A stretch of 64,000 nt of DNA from Anodontia alba (GCA_964016985.1 OZ024826.1:37985070-38049069); one strand, 5' to 3'; shown: positions 44,964 through 57,511, counted from the first letter of the stretch. The notes: generated from the sequence alone by a model not told the origin. Translations and numbers: made by a program.

Positions 44964-45813
44964 AGGTAAGAGAAAGGTCCATGAAATGCCACAATCACAA
45001 ACCGCAGCCCTTTCCAGACACCAAGAGGAAGACAAAACAGACAAAACCAAACAAGCGCAAATCGAACAAACGTACGAAAAGCACCAAGACTAGCTCTCTC
45101 TTCCCCAAGCGAGGTAATCGCAATGCTAAAAGGACTGAAAACACACTAACAAAATAACTCCAGGCAAGACATAAAAAAAAAAAACAACCTCGTAGATTAA
45201 ACCACAAAGCAACAAAGAGTAAGACTAACTCCGGGACCACCGCCTTAGAACGGTCAGTAGAATAAACCACCGGGTGGAGGTGGGGTTGGGATTAAAGCAT
45301 GTTTACGGCCAGCCAACTTCACCGTGGGTCCCGATGTAACTCTTAGTACAGAAGAACATAAAAATTCGGTTCGCAAAAACGCTCCCAACTCAGTCAGTGC
45401 ATCAAAGCGAGAACATAAAAATCAAATTCATCACTATGATAAACAAAGACGAGTACTCATGGCTAATTCTTCTGTATGACAGAGTAAATAAAAACCAATA
45501 GCTGAACTACGGCGGGCCAAAACTTAATAAAAGCCATTGGGTGTGTTAGCCATTGGGTGTGTGTTTGTATTCCCAAGCGCTTTCATATGCTAGTGTTTGA
45601 CAATGAAGATACAAACGAAGACAAGACGTCAAGGCCAAATCATTTTAATTTTCAAACTTTCCGCCTGTTCCTAAAGCAAGAGATACAATGACAGGTTCCA
45701 AAACTTTTGACTTTGCAAATGCGATGAGCGTGACCTATTGATGCTTTAGAACAGCAATATCATCCATACGTTCAGAAGTACAATCAGATGTGACACGAAA
45801 TCATTGTCTCAGG
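44963..45813. other. Unassigned
   Basis: Contains a 91-codon minus-strand frame (44995-45270) of hydrophobic, low-complexity composition; I regard it as chance. Confidence 0.45.
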
Positions 45814-46125
45814 CATCACGAAAACACGCCTATATAATATTGACCCCCTTAAACCCCACTTTTATATACTAAAACTGGGGTTTACAGGGGTATACATTAT
45901 TTTTCTTATTTCTGCTTAAAAACATAGATTTTGGGTACTCGTTAGAACCGCCTCGCGGAGGCGGTTCTAACGAGTACCCAAAATGTATGCGGAGGCGGTT
46001 CTAACGAGTACCCAAAATCTATATTTTGAGCAGAAATAAGAAAATTTCAGACGTTTTTATCTGAAAATTTTCAGTTTTTGGCCATGAAATTTTCTATATA
46101 CTTGAATAGACGTGTTTTCGTAATG
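45814..46125 (-). mobile_element. MITE family A copy 22, duplicated arm
   Basis: The right arm is present twice (GGAGGCGGTTCTAACGAGTA at about 45956 and 45990), making this the longest copy. A slippage event at the hairpin is likely. Confidence 0.9.
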
Positions 46126-46520
46126 AATGCGACAGCTAGTGTAGAAATACTGAAAACATACTTACTGACTTGCAGGCTGTAGGTGAAAGAGGAATGACGA
46201 GAATGTTCCAAGCGGAGAAAAAGAGGAATGTGAAGCAAAACATGTTACACTGGGTCAGGATTGCGGATTGGGGAGCCAATTTATCATTTGTCATTTATCA
46301 ACAAACCCTTCATTAAGGTACCAACCACTGCAATGAATAAAGGCTGCTCTCAGTTGATCCTTCTCTGGGGTCAGGTTCAGGATATGTAGGGTTAACACAT
46401 TTTATTAGTCTATTGTTTTAAGTTTTTTTCAGGACAAGTGAAGCCTTGTTTTACCAGCCAACATCCACTTTGTACCTAACGTCCGAATGTTTCATCAGTG
46501 GTCCTTTGATATTTGAATAG
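46126..46520. other. Unassigned, with an exon-like patch
   Basis: After TTACTGACTTGCAG at 46175 the frame AVGERGMTRMFQAEKKRNVK is open for about 45 codons. No partner exon is known, so it is noted only. Confidence 0.3.
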
Positions 46521-46522
46521 TA

Positions 46523-47863
46523 CGAGGGATGTTCGAAATGAATTGCTTATTGTCCTCTAGCTCGATATTCACGTGGGGCACGATAAAAACCAATACATAC
46601 CTGTATAGGGCTATTCAATATCTACACAATGGTATATAAATGTACATGTTAGACTAAGTGTAAGACATAAAATTTGCCATTTGAATACACGCAGTCATTG
46701 ACCACTGCAGAAAAAATGGTTGGTAGAAGCGTCGACAAAAAAGATGAAATACGGGCTTACATCAAAGCTCGCTCAAAACTTGGTTGTTCTTTGAAGAAGC
46801 TGATGACTGAAATTTCTACTGCTTTTGGACCTTCTTGTGTGTCTTATGACACAGTTCGGCGGTGGAAAAAGAAATTTGAGTCTGGTGTAGAGTCCATCAA
46901 AAATGCACCGAAATCAGGTAGGCCAAAATCTGCATCTCGTAAAGAAATCGTTTCCAAAATAAAGGAAATCATTGAAGGAGATGCCAGATTTACAGTTCGT
47001 GATATTGCACGAAAGGTAGGCATATCACTATCAACGGTTCACCTTATTTTGAAGAAGCATTTGAAAGTCAGAAAGATTTCTGTTAGATGGGTGCCACATC
47101 TGTTGACTGACGAGCAAAAGAGGCAACGGGTTAAAGTAGCCAAAAAGCTGCTTCAAATGTTTCCAAAATATGACAAAAAGCAGTTTGCCAATGTCGTCAC
47201 AGGTGATGAAACCTGGGCCCATTATTTTGAGCCCGTCAGAAAGGTTAGCAATAAGATCTGGGCCACTAAACACAGCAAACGCCCAATAATTGCCAAACGT
47301 TCTTTGAGTACAAAGAAGGTTTTGTATGCAATCTTCTTCTCTGGTGAAGGAGTCGCAATAAAAGTGCCAGTGAAAAAGGCCAAAAGCATCACCGGAAAGT
47401 ACTACAAAGACGTAGTACTGAAGAAACTGAAAAAGTATTATCAGAAACGACGCCCTGCCACTGGTTTTAAACAATATCCGTCTTCTACATGACAATGCCC
47501 CAGCTCATACGTCCGCAATAGTTTCGGCGTTTTTGAAGAAAGAAAAAGTAACTGTTTTGCCTCACCCCCCGTATTCCCCAGAACTTGCCCCATGTGATTT
47601 CATTTTGTTTCCGAAATTGAAAGCATTCCTTGCTGGGCGGAAATACCAGTCCCGACAGGCACTTGGCTCTGCCATTCATCAGTACCTTATTACTGTGCCC
47701 AAATCAGCGTACCGTGACGCCTTCAAGAAGTGGATAGATCGGCTGAAATTTTGCATTTCTAGCCACGGGGAGTACTTCGAGGGCATGAAATGAGTACTTT
47801 TGGGCTAACTTGAAATTTGAAGTCTCCAGATAGAAATAAGCAATTCATTTCGAACATCCCTCG
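46523..47863 (+). mobile_element. mariner transposon, full length with both terminal repeats
   Basis: The element is 1341 bp. It starts CGAGGGATGTTCGAAATGAA and ends with the exact reverse complement over about 29 bases, flanked by TA on both sides (46521-46522 and 47864-47865), the usual mariner target duplication. Size and structure match autonomous mariners. The perfect ends suggest fairly recent insertion, although the transposase is frameshifted. Confidence 0.92.
46716..47793 (+). pseudogene. mariner transposase (DD34D), one frameshift
   Basis: From ATG 46716 the frame holds two helix-turn-helix regions (about residues 20-110, including GRPKSASRKE), then GDETWAHYF with the first catalytic Asp at about residue 164. 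It stops at 47492. The second frame resumes with LHDNAPAHTS and PHPPYSPELAPCDF. The last two Asp codons are at 47491 and 47596, giving 34 residues between them, so this is the mariner DD34D class. The break is one extra base at a TTTT-AAA run near 47464-47470. All three catalytic residues survive. A functional copy elsewhere in the genome is likely. Confidence 0.9.
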
Positions 47864-47865
47864 TA

Positions 47866-48040
47866 GTCACCTCATCGGATATATCACAGTTCTTAGTATA
47901 CCAGTTCTTAATTTGTTTCATTTTTCCACCAAAGTAAACATTAACTTGTTTGTTCAAATGCCAAATTTCTAGTACATGTTTTACTATTGACTTCAGCTCA
48001 GGGTTTCCTTTATCAGACACAATGCAGCACTTATACAGGA
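47866..48040 (-). pseudogene. Unknown protein relic beside the mariner
   Basis: The minus-strand frame CIVSDKGNPELKSIVKHVLE, then IWHLNKQ, resembles a repeated invertebrate/fish uncharacterised family with a DKGN..L..I..H...WHL.K pattern (recalled, not checked). It is cut at its C-terminal side by the mariner's right end. There is no start codon. Confidence 0.35.
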
Positions 48041-48109
48041 ATACACAGTTCGATGAAAATCCTATTTGTTCATGACAGACTTCACAATATACAAACAGTA
48101 CATATGGTA

Positions 48110-48480
48110 AGCGCTCATCCCAACTACAGCCTCCTCCTCATACTTGGATTGTTATCTCTACATTGACAATGGAAAGCTTACTACTAGGCTTTACGACAAA
48201 CGGGATGACTTCAATTTTCCCGTTGTTAACTTTCCATTCCTGAGCAGTAATATCCCTTCTGCACCAGCATACGGCGTTTACGTTTCACAGTTAATCCGTT
48301 ATGTCAGAACCTGTTCAAATTATCAGGACTTCATGGAGCGTGGGAAAGTGCTCACTACAAAGTTGTTGAGCCAGGGGTATTAAAAAAACCAAACTGGTAG
48401 CAACACTTAAGAAGTTCCATGGGAGACATCATGATCTGGTCAATTCCTACAATGTGGCAGTTTTCAGAATTGTTTCTGAT
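48110..48480 (+). pseudogene. Retroelement fragment (C-terminal to a reverse transcriptase)
   Basis: The frame SSYLDCYLYIDNGKLTTRLY, then NFPFLSSNIPSAPAYGVY and SQLIRYVRTCSNYQDF, then after an A-run frameshift near 48380 LVATLKKFHGRHHDLV. From memory this sequence style follows reverse transcriptases in uncharacterised invertebrate proteins; I cannot name the clade. It has two reading frames and no start, so it is a relic. Confidence 0.55.
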
Positions 48481-48826
48481 ATTTTGCCAGTGACGCGCCA
48501 TAAGTAGCCTTCCCAAATCCCGGATATACGCTTCTACCGATATTTCCTTCGTTCAGGCCTATGGGCATGGTAGGTGAAGCTTGCTTACCAAGTAATGCTT
48601 ACTATCCGCGGACGCCTGATTACACCCTTTATTCTGGGGTCTATGTCGGTTGGTCTGAACATTCTGATTCGTCATTCGTTTATGGATTTACGAGTTTGGA
48701 TTACGGCTTAGGCACCATGACCGCAACTACTTTACAATACATGCTCAACTTTTTTAACGAGCCTTTATACTTTGTGGTCTTTTCTTCTTGATAATATCTT
48801 AATGGTAGGGCAGCTAAGAGCCAAGA

Positions 48827-49127
48827 TTATGCTATTCCGGATACCAACATAAGCCTTTTCACATTTGTTATGGTTGCTGAGCTTAAGATTTTCTGATACA
48901 GAACCACCTTTGCAAGTTTCCTCTGCTCATATGCGAAGAAAATTTCACTTACAGTACATATAATATGCACCAAGTTTGAGTAAACTGGCAAATACGTGCA
49001 CTTGGCACCAATAAATTGGACAGATAGCTCATTATTTGAGTCCAACTTAATGTATAATTTCTCTGGCAACCATAAATCAGTCAGCGCATGCACTGAAAGA
49101 TCTACTTTCAGCTTTAGTATGTGGGCA
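48827..49127 (-). CDS. Unknown coding fragment, minus strand
   Basis: About 100 codons are open on the minus strand, including VHALTDLWLPEKLYIKLD, FIGAKCTYLPVYSNLVHI and EIFFAYEQRKLAKVV. The amphipathic pattern and low codon noise look coding. It sits among mobile-element relics, so it is probably part of one. There is no start or splice site I would trust. Confidence 0.35.
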
Positions 49128-49129
49128 AG

Positions 49130-50319
49130 CTAAACTGTACTGATCAATGGATTGTCTGCTTTCTTTTTTCAACAGATCTGTAAAATCGTTTCCATCTTAT
49201 ATAAGTGACACAACTTTACGAGATCAATTAAAACGAAAATGGAAACAAGAAATTGACTTATTGCTGCGCATACGTGAAAGAAGAACCGTTACCATTTCAG
49301 TCGCCAGTGGTTCCAACATATGCTGCGAAAAAAGTGCACGACTTAAACCCTGCTGTCTGACTATGTAGTAGAATTGTTTACTGTTTATTGTCATAAATAT
49401 AAATAAACATATTCCGAATGTTTTGTTTTTTCTCTTTTTGCGCATGCGCAAACAAGACTATATGAAACTTAAGTGTACGCTTCAGAAGTGTTAAAAAACA
49501 ATAGCAATTTTGTGAATTATTGTGTTCGATTTTATGTTCAGCATATCACAGAAACAGAAAGGCAAACCAGTATAGACACAGTTTACATTATCTTAATTGC
49601 CACAGCTATCGCCACAGGCACGAAAGGTTGTGTATTTAAGACTGCTTTAATGCACTTGCACTGCTTAGTTGTGCAACCCTGAAGAGAGCCGCACATTACT
49701 TGTTCAAGTAAAGCTAGGGATGCCTGCGGGATTGAGGTCCATAGTGGATAAAACAATCCAGTGTCCAGACGCATTGAACCCAAGTCGTCTGGACTCAGCA
49801 ATGTTGGTGAAAGCTCCAGCAATTGTCCTCATATATGGCTTCCTGATAAGCTAGTCGTTAAAATATATTGATGCAATGCTGCCTGCGTAGGAGGAAGCCT
49901 TTCTATTGATAGACCCTTCTTCGTAAATGACTTTCTTCATACAATAGTACGACGAAACATTCAATGTCGTTTAAACAAACTGTAGAGGGTTTGTATGGAG
50001 CTGTGCATAGCTGTTGAAAGCAATCTGATATTTCAAGGAAGCTTACCCAAGTTTCCAAAGCACACTCCGTTTACCAAAGCCAAGGAAAAAAGGGGTTGCA
50101 GCACAACCTTTTAGCGTCATGAAAGAACGCAATACATGTAGACTTCCTGCTTCCTATCGCCCGTACCATTAAATGAGATGCAATATCTTTTTGATGTTTA
50201 CCAACACCAAAATATAGCCAAAGTTCATCTACTCCCCAAGTTCTTCAAACACGGACACAGCCAGCACTACAACGTCTGTATTAACAGTACGAATAACAGT
50301 ATCCAGACATATTAAATTA
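49130..50319. other. Unassigned, between element relics
   Basis: Short open pieces only, such as 49147-49368 on the plus strand (LRDQLKRKWKQEIDLLLRI). Probably further mobile-element debris. Confidence 0.4.
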
Positions 50320-52840
50320 TCAGAAAAGTTATTATAGTACTTTATATTCAGAGACTATAAACATTGATGATACACCTATCTCTGAAGAAATTGGGAGGAA
50401 TCCAAGAAAATTATCAGACAATGAATCTATAAAACTAGAGGGTGAAATTACATATGCAGAACTACTTACTGCTTTGAAAAAGATGAAAAACTGTAAAAGT
50501 CCAGGAAATGATGGTTTTACTTCGGAATTCTTCAAATTTTTCTGGTCAGATGTAGGTGTTTTTATATTGAGATCTTTAAATTATGCTTATAGAACAGATT
50601 CTTTATCAGTTACACAAAAACAGGGTATTATAACCTGCATACCTAAACCAAATAAGTCAAGGCATTTTTTTAAAGAACTGGAGACCAATTTCTCTCCTAA
50701 ATGTCATTTATAAATTAGCCTCCTCAGTAATTGCAAATCGGATTAAATTAGTTTTAGATAGTATAATTCACGAAGATCAGAAAGGCTTTAATGCTGGTAG
50801 ATTTATTGGTGAAAATGTCCGATTTATTATTTGAAACAAAACAACAAAATATACCAGGTTTATTACTTTCTATAGATTTTCAACAAGCATTCGACTCTGT
50901 TTCACGGAAATTTATTTCGAAGACTTTAGATTATTTTAATTTTGGTCCCTCTATCAAGAAATGGATTAAACTTTTTCAAAATGAAGCAGAATCATGTATT
51001 CTGCAAAATGGTTTCTTGTCAGAGTTTTTCTATTTACAAAGAGGGTGTAGACAGGGAGACCCTATCTCCCCCTACTTATTTATTCTCTGTGCAGAGGTGT
51101 TGAGCCTAATGACGAGAAAAGAAATTGCAATTAAAGGAATTGATATAAATGATAAAACCTTTTTACTTAGTCAATATGCAGATGATACTCAGATATTTTT
51201 AAATGGGTCCGTAACTTCACTATTAGCAACTTTAGGTATTTTAAAAAAAATTCTACTTAATGTCAGGGCTGAAAATAAATGAGGATAAAACAAAGGCTCT
51301 CTGGATAGGTTCAATGTCAGGATCAGATTTGAGGTTATGTCATAACTATAATCTTGATTGGGAGCAGGGTCCAATTAAAATACTAGGTGTTATATTTACC
51401 CCTGAAGTTTTTAATATATGGGATTTTAACTCCTTAGAAACAGTACGAAAAATGGAGAAAAAACTACAATCGTGGTCAAAAAGAAAGCTGACTCTCCCAG
51501 GCAAGATCACAATCATAAAATCTTTAGCATTTTCAAAATTTATTCATCTATTTACAGCTCTTCCAAACCCCCCGGAACAGTTTGTCAAACAGTTAGAGAA
51601 ATTATTTTATAAGTTTTTGTGGAACTCAGGGCCTGATAGGATGTCGTAATGTTATTATACAAGATGTTAAGGAGGGTGGACTAAGGATGATAAAAATAAA
51701 CAAATTTATCGAATCACTAAAAGTAACATGGTTGCGTAGAATTTTAATTAGTACAAACGAATGTTCTTGGAACAGACTTTCCCGTGTTGACTTTAGAAAA
51801 CTTGTTATTTTTGGAGATGGTTATGCCAAACTTTGTGCTTCAAATCTAAGTAATCCTTTTTGGGTTGATGTTTTAAATAGTTGGAAAGCTTTTTTAAAAT
51901 GCAATTCAGCAAGTCAAACTGAAGATGTTTTAAACTCACCAATATGGTTTAATTCAGAAATGCAACATGGTGGAAAATTCTTCATTAAAAATTGGTATGA
52001 GAAAGGAATAAGGAATATAGTTGATCTTGTTAATGAGAATGGGGTGTTTTATGATTTTAATCAGTTCAAAACTTTGTTTAATGTTCGAGGCACAATTTTA
52101 GATTTTCAAGGAGTAATAAATAGAATACCACAGGTCTGGAAGAATTTATTAAACAATAATATTCAAACCTGTATTGATATGAAATATAATGTAATATGTT
52201 CAAAACATGTTAAACTTATTCTTAAAGATAAAAAAGGTTGTAATAAAATTTATGAAAGTTTTATAAAAAGCAAAAATGATTTACCAAATAGATGGCAACG
52301 AGATCTAGGGGATATTTCAAAGGAGGAAAAAAGTCAATATAATACAGCCCTTAATGATATCAAAGAGGTTAAATTGAAAGATTTCCAGCACAAAATTAAT
52401 AATAGAATTTTGACAACCAATTCATTTTTATATAAAATCAATAAAATAGACAGCAATAAATGTTCCTTCTGTGAACAGGCAATAGAATCAATTAAACATT
52501 TATTTGTAGACTGTCCTAAAGTAAAAGCGTTTTGGAACACATTGAAAAACTGGCTACAGCTTAATGGGAATATAAATTTAAGTATCACTGATAAAAATAT
52601 CATATTTGCTTGGCCACATGAATCATCCTTAATTAGTTATCTCATAATTATAGCTAAGTATTATATTTATAAAACCAAGTTTTAGTCCAAACATTTGAGT
52701 ATACAAGGATTTCAATCATAGTTGAAAAGAAAATTTAAAAATGAACAGTATATTGCAAGAATAAATAATAAGTATAATAAATTTCTGGGAAAATGGTCTT
52801 CCTTGGTCCGTCCGCTTAACACAATGTGAGAAATGAGTTC
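50320..52840 (+). pseudogene. L1/Tx1-like non-LTR retrotransposon, 5'-truncated, frameshifted
   Basis: A reverse transcriptase in broken frames. CKSPGNDGFTSEFFKFFW opens it; SIDFQQAFDSV, RGCRQGDPISPYLF and SQYADDTQIF carry the catalytic Asp residues (YADD codons at 51175-51186). LPGKITIIKSL follows, then a C-terminal zinc-binding segment KCSFCEQAIESIKHLFVDC. Frame breaks fall near 50670 (T run), 51245 (A run) and 51642; stops occur at 52683 and near 52720. No AP endonuclease was seen upstream, so the 5' half is missing as usual for LINE copies. Motif style suggests the L1/Tx1 side of the LINE tree. Confidence 0.85.
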
Positions 52841-53227
52841 CGTTTTTTTTTTGTTTTTTTTTTTTGTCTTTTTTATATAATTAAAACAGTTCTGACACTC
52901 TACAGTATACAAAGTCTTAGATACCTTTAATTTATATTCATATGTAAAAGATAAAAAAATTATAACCCACCCAGGACTACACTCCTGCGAACTATGAAAG
53001 AAAATCTCAGTACTAAATATAGCATGTGACATTAATATCTTCTTGGATAGATCTACTCGTAATATATAATTGCAAAAAAGTTGTCATACAATTATAAGAA
53101 ACTACTATTTTTTTTGTTATATGATAATGTCTAAATGTACTTTGTAAAGACAAAAATTGTCACATATATGTTTGTGTATGTCTATATATGTTTGTGTATA
53201 TCTTTAAAAGAATGAATATGGAGAAGA

Positions 53228-53228
53228 G

Positions 53229-53261
<33 letters not shown>
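53228..53261. repeat. A run
   Basis: About 34 adenines between the LINE relic and the minus-strand relic. Confidence 0.95.
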
Positions 53262-53262
<1 letters not shown>

Positions 53263-53269
53263 AGTACGA

Positions 53270-54262
53270 ATATTGATCTTTTTACGACTTCTGCTCATTG
53301 CATCTGCAGCATGAAAGAGCATTCGTATATCTGCCTCTTCATGCAAACATGTATCACGCTCGGGAGACATCGGACACTTGCATATCATCTATGGTCACAA
53401 TGTCCTTGCTTGCATCTGTCGTGCATGAATAACAAATCTGATTGTGGAATAATTCCCGTTTGTTGTCGTCATCTCGGAAGACATCTTAGCAATCCCTGCT
53501 TGTACAAGACCGTCTGTCCAAGCTATGCCATTCAGCTATCCTCTGAGGGCTTTGAATGCCTTATCACTGCTGGAGAGTGTGCTTGTTCCAAGAACAGGGG
53601 GAGCAAAGCTCCAAGAGAAATATTTTAAGGTAACTCATTTTGCAAACTGGCATGGTAAGCAGCCCATTATACGTATTCACCCCTTTAGACAGCGTCCTTT
53701 TTCAGTTTTTTTTTGTTAAAAACATTTTCGAGTCATCATCTTTCACTTAAAAGGCATTTAGTAAGGACAGCCCGTTTTCTATAAGGTCGCCATTTTGATC
53801 AAGATGGTACTTTGGGAGTAGATAACAAGAGAATCAAAGGCGGGACAGTTGTATACGATTCTTGTAGATGTCAATGGCTTTGCTGGTTGCAGAAGTTTCA
53901 ATGACCACAATATCACGGAACTGACGCACATTATCAGCTTTAAGGGGCTGGAACAGTGACATTCTGGCTGCGTGGAGCGAGTCTGAGACGGTTTCCGAAC
54001 TTGGGTTTATATTATCAGCAGCCGCTGTTGTGAAGAAGTGGTTTCTGATTTCCATCGGGCATACAACTTGTTCCTGCTCAAAACGTCTACACAAACTACA
54101 TACACTGGCATGGTCTGCATATACCGGTAATCGAAGTATTCTGTCATATGAAATGTAGAAACCTAGGTGGAAGAGTTTGTCTACAAGGTCTCTTTTTCGT
54201 ATATGTGCATGCAAGAAAAGGCCAAAGTAAATAGAAAGTGGCTTTTCGAAAGATCGTAAATG
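53270..54262 (-). pseudogene. Broken mobile-element-like protein, minus strand
   Basis: Reading right to left: KPLSIYFGLFLHAHIRKRDL, VDKLFHLGFYISYDRI, EQEQVVCPMEIRNHFFTTAA and a DNINPSSETVSDSLHAARMS segment. After frame breaks come a 53.4-53.6 kb stretch and CLHEEADIRMLFHAADAMS. The order of these blocks matches a dispersed cnidarian/mollusc family of uncharacterised proteins as I remember it. HEEADxRMxxHA in that family belongs to a nuclease-like region (inference). Several stops make it non-functional. Confidence 0.5.
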
Positions 54263-55044
54263 GCGTCTATGGGTCTGCTTTCGTTTTCGTTTTATTGTGT
54301 TGAATACAATAAGCTATGATATGGCTAGCGCACTGTTTGGATGAGCGAGCTGATATTTGATATTCGGGCCTTTATGTGTCTGCGCACTAAGCCTAGAAAT
54401 AACACTTGAACAGAAGAACTTTGACAGTTATCATCAAAACTACCGTTGATTTGTTCCTGTGAAAGACCTTACGTCAAACAAATCCAATCAGATAGTCACT
54501 GCTGCTTTCGCAAGAACCACTGTATCAATTTTGTGATCCATATCGCACGCAGCACCCAATTTGTGTCCTATATCGGATTCAAATGCTAACATGATACGCT
54601 CTCCTTGTGAATGAGCTTTGAGATTAGGAATGTTGACCAAAATTCTTTTTTTTTAAAGTTTGTAGACTGTACCCACTTTCCTACATTCAGAGCAAGTTCC
54701 CTGAGATGAGATGTATAACAAGATAAGAGATCAGACAACTGAAAAACAGGAGCAATCGAAGAATCTGAATGAGCATCTTCTATATAGAAAACAAGTTATG
54801 TCAGTGCTTAGCTTTTAGTCTATCTTCATTTCTTACGCCTGAACGTTTGCTGCGCTCGAGACTTTTAAAGCGTTTGTAAAGACCGGTCGGGCATTTCGAG
54901 TGGTACTTAACTTACTTTGCTACCATATCACCAGCACTATTTTTTTCCCAAACATAGCTTGCCTTTGAGGAGCCAGTATTACTGGTCACGTTTCCCTTCT
55001 TTGATATGTAGGTTCTGTACGATCTGTAATGGTTAGTATGCTCT

Positions 55045-55198
55045 TCATGTCAATATAGGGATCAAACATGGTTTTTCATGCATTAACATTCGCAAGGTCC
55101 CGTGGGAGGTGTTGAAAACCGAGGCCGAAGGCCATTGTTTTCAACACCTCCCAAGGGACCTGGCGAATGTTAATGCATTGAACAAACCATGTTCGATC
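55045..55198. mobile_element. Long hairpin, GGGAGGTGTTGAAAACCGAG
   Basis: AACATGGTTTTTCATGCATT on the left pairs with TGCATTGAACAAACCATGTT on the right; the inner arms AAGGTCCCGTGGGAGGTGTT and mirror pair around GAGGCCGAAGGCC. A second short hairpin (55389-55452) uses CCGTGCATTAAC. Confidence 0.75.
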
Positions 55199-55889
55199 GC
55201 TATTTTTGCATACAAACTGAGAAAATTTGCCACATTTCGCGTTATTTCTTGCACTATTTTGTTTCGCCTTTCCACCGATGTCTCACGAACGCAATTTCCA
55301 CGGACAATGCTCGTTCTAGGGTCGGGCACTACACATCTCGTGATGCAATTCTGTGGCCCCGGTACGAGCATACTGAAAGTTGCGTAGCCGTGCATTAACA
55401 GCGCGTGAATTGCCTTGTTACTACACGGCTTTTCGCCGGTTAATGCACGGTTGTTAATTTAACGTGCGAAACTGCTTTTTATGCAATAATTTCTTTTTAA
55501 ATTGCACGGGAAAATCAGTTTGTCAACAATCTTTCTGCATCTAAGTCGCAATAAAATTCAGGTTCGGACAGACCTTCGAGCGGAAGTGATTTCCGCCCAA
55601 CGTCATATTAAGACATAAATTCACAATGACGCGAAAAAAACAAAATGTTTTAAGTAGTTAATGATAATGGTACCATTGCTAAAGAACTGAAACACATTTT
55701 ATTGCGATTATTAAAGTCATTACCTTGACCAGATGCTCTATGAAAACGAATTTACTGAGAAATATATATACCATATGATGTAGCACGCGGGACATCGCCA
55801 CTCACAAGAATGTACACACTGCTGCATTGTTTTCTGGGTCAGACACGATAGCGTTGGCCAGTTAGACCCCATCATTGAGCCTTATATAT

Positions 55890-56247
55890 ATACAGTCGAG
55901 TTTAAATGGCTCGAACATCTTTCGGACTATGGAAATTTGTTCGAGACATGGGTAGTTCGAGCCACTGAGGTTCTCGTAGCGCCAGGTCAAGAGGCAAATG
56001 AGGATAATTCAGGATTGTCTTTTCCAACTTTTATATAATAATAGTATGTTGTGTGTGCTCATTAGAATCGCCTCGATGAGGCGATTCTAATGAGTACACA
56101 CAACATACATTTTCAGCATAAATTAAGAAAGTATCTCTAAATATTTGTTTTCTTGAGCTATTGGTAAAATGTCCTACGGACTCAAAAACTAGTTCGAGTT
56201 ATCCACGGTAAACGAGCCATCCTTGTTCGAGCCATTGAGGTTACACT
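55890..56247. mobile_element. Hairpin element family H, copy 1
   Basis: Starts TACAGTCGAGTTTAAATGGC and ends GTTCGAGCCATTGAGGTTAC. Contains GTTCGAGACATGGGTAGTTC and a central hairpin AGAATCGCCTCGATGAGGCG. This uninterrupted copy shows the site into which MITE A copy 8 went. The (AT)n tract begins at its right end. Confidence 0.78.
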
Positions 56248-56355
<108 letters not shown>

Positions 56356-56463
56356 TTTTTTTTCAAAAATCCCGGAACAGGTTTAATAATCACAATGGCT
56401 CAGAAAATATAAAGTGCTCTGTAATGAAGTATGGGGACACGTTATCCGTATATTTGGTTACCA

Positions 56464-56689
56464 GGGCCCAGTTGTTCAAAACTAACAATGTCGTTAGTTT
56501 ACGTATCGTTAAATGTTTTATCATTAAATATGGCATACATGCTAATATTTTTGCTGAAAATATGTGAGCTACTCACATTTTTTTTTCAGCAAAAATACCT
56601 GTAAATTAGATATTGTACTTACTAGAACAGTTAACATTTTGACCACTAACGAGCTCGTTAAGCTAACAATGCTTTGAATAACTGGGCCC
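56464..56689. mobile_element. MITE family B copy 3
   Basis: Ends GGGCCCAGTTGTTCAAA and GCTTTGAATAACTGGGCCC; the inner arms meet directly at TGTGAGCTACTCACA. Confidence 0.85.
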
Positions 56690-57282
56690 TGCTGATTTGT
56701 CGAAAAGATGGATGGCGAGTGGCTTACATGTAACATTGTAGACCCTGATCAGACGCTTTTTAGCCCAGGCATGGCTGTCCGAAAAATAAGGGTGAATGCG
56801 GCATCTAAACAATGCGTAACATCTAAATACCAACACTGTTTTAAACAGGCTGATGCATATCAAAGCTTGAGTAGAATCCTGGCATGTAATGCATGTGCAT
56901 ACGCAATTAGGCTATGTTATTACCTATGTAAAATGTATTTTTCTTTGCCATAACTCTAGACAAAGCATTTTGTTAACCAAAACAAAAGTAAGTAATGAAG
57001 TACGGGGAGACGTTATACGTATATGTGGCTACCGGCTGATTTATTGAAAAGCTGCTGGGTGAATGGCAAAACACTGTAGACCCTGATCAGATGCCTTTTT
57101 AGCCCAGGCCTGTCTGTCCGAATAATTAGGGTAATTGCGGCTTCTAAACAATACATCTAAGTGTAATCACTGTTTTAAAATGGCTGATGCTTATCAAAGT
57201 TTGAGTAGCAGTATGGCATGCCATGCATATGTATACGCCATTAGGCTATGTTACTGCCAATGTAAAATGTATTTTTCTTTGC

Positions 57283-57511
57283 CATTACGAAAACACGCCT
57301 ATTCAAATATATACAATATTTCTCTCCAAAAACTGAAAATTTTCAGATAAAAAAATCAGATATTTTTCATATTTCTGCACAAAGCATAGATTGTGGTACT
57401 CGTTAGAACCGCCTCGCCAAGGCGGTTCTAACGAGTACTCACAATATATGTTTTATGCAGAAATAAGAAAAATAATGTATACCCTTGTAAACCCCAGTTT
57501 TACAATATAAA
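57283..57511 (+). mobile_element. MITE family A copy 23, truncated
   Basis: The right end breaks off after CCCCAGTTTTAC and runs into an A-rich stretch. Confidence 0.82.

Noticed and set aside
46674..46715. Upstream extension of the mariner transposase
   Set aside because: It has no ATG; family members start at the MVGRS-like ATG position, so 46716 is used.
47031..47495. 154-codon minus-strand frame
   Set aside because: Antisense shadow of the mariner transposase.
53188..53628. 146-codon plus-strand frame with a Lys run
   Set aside because: The run is the A tract, and the rest is antisense to the minus-strand relic.
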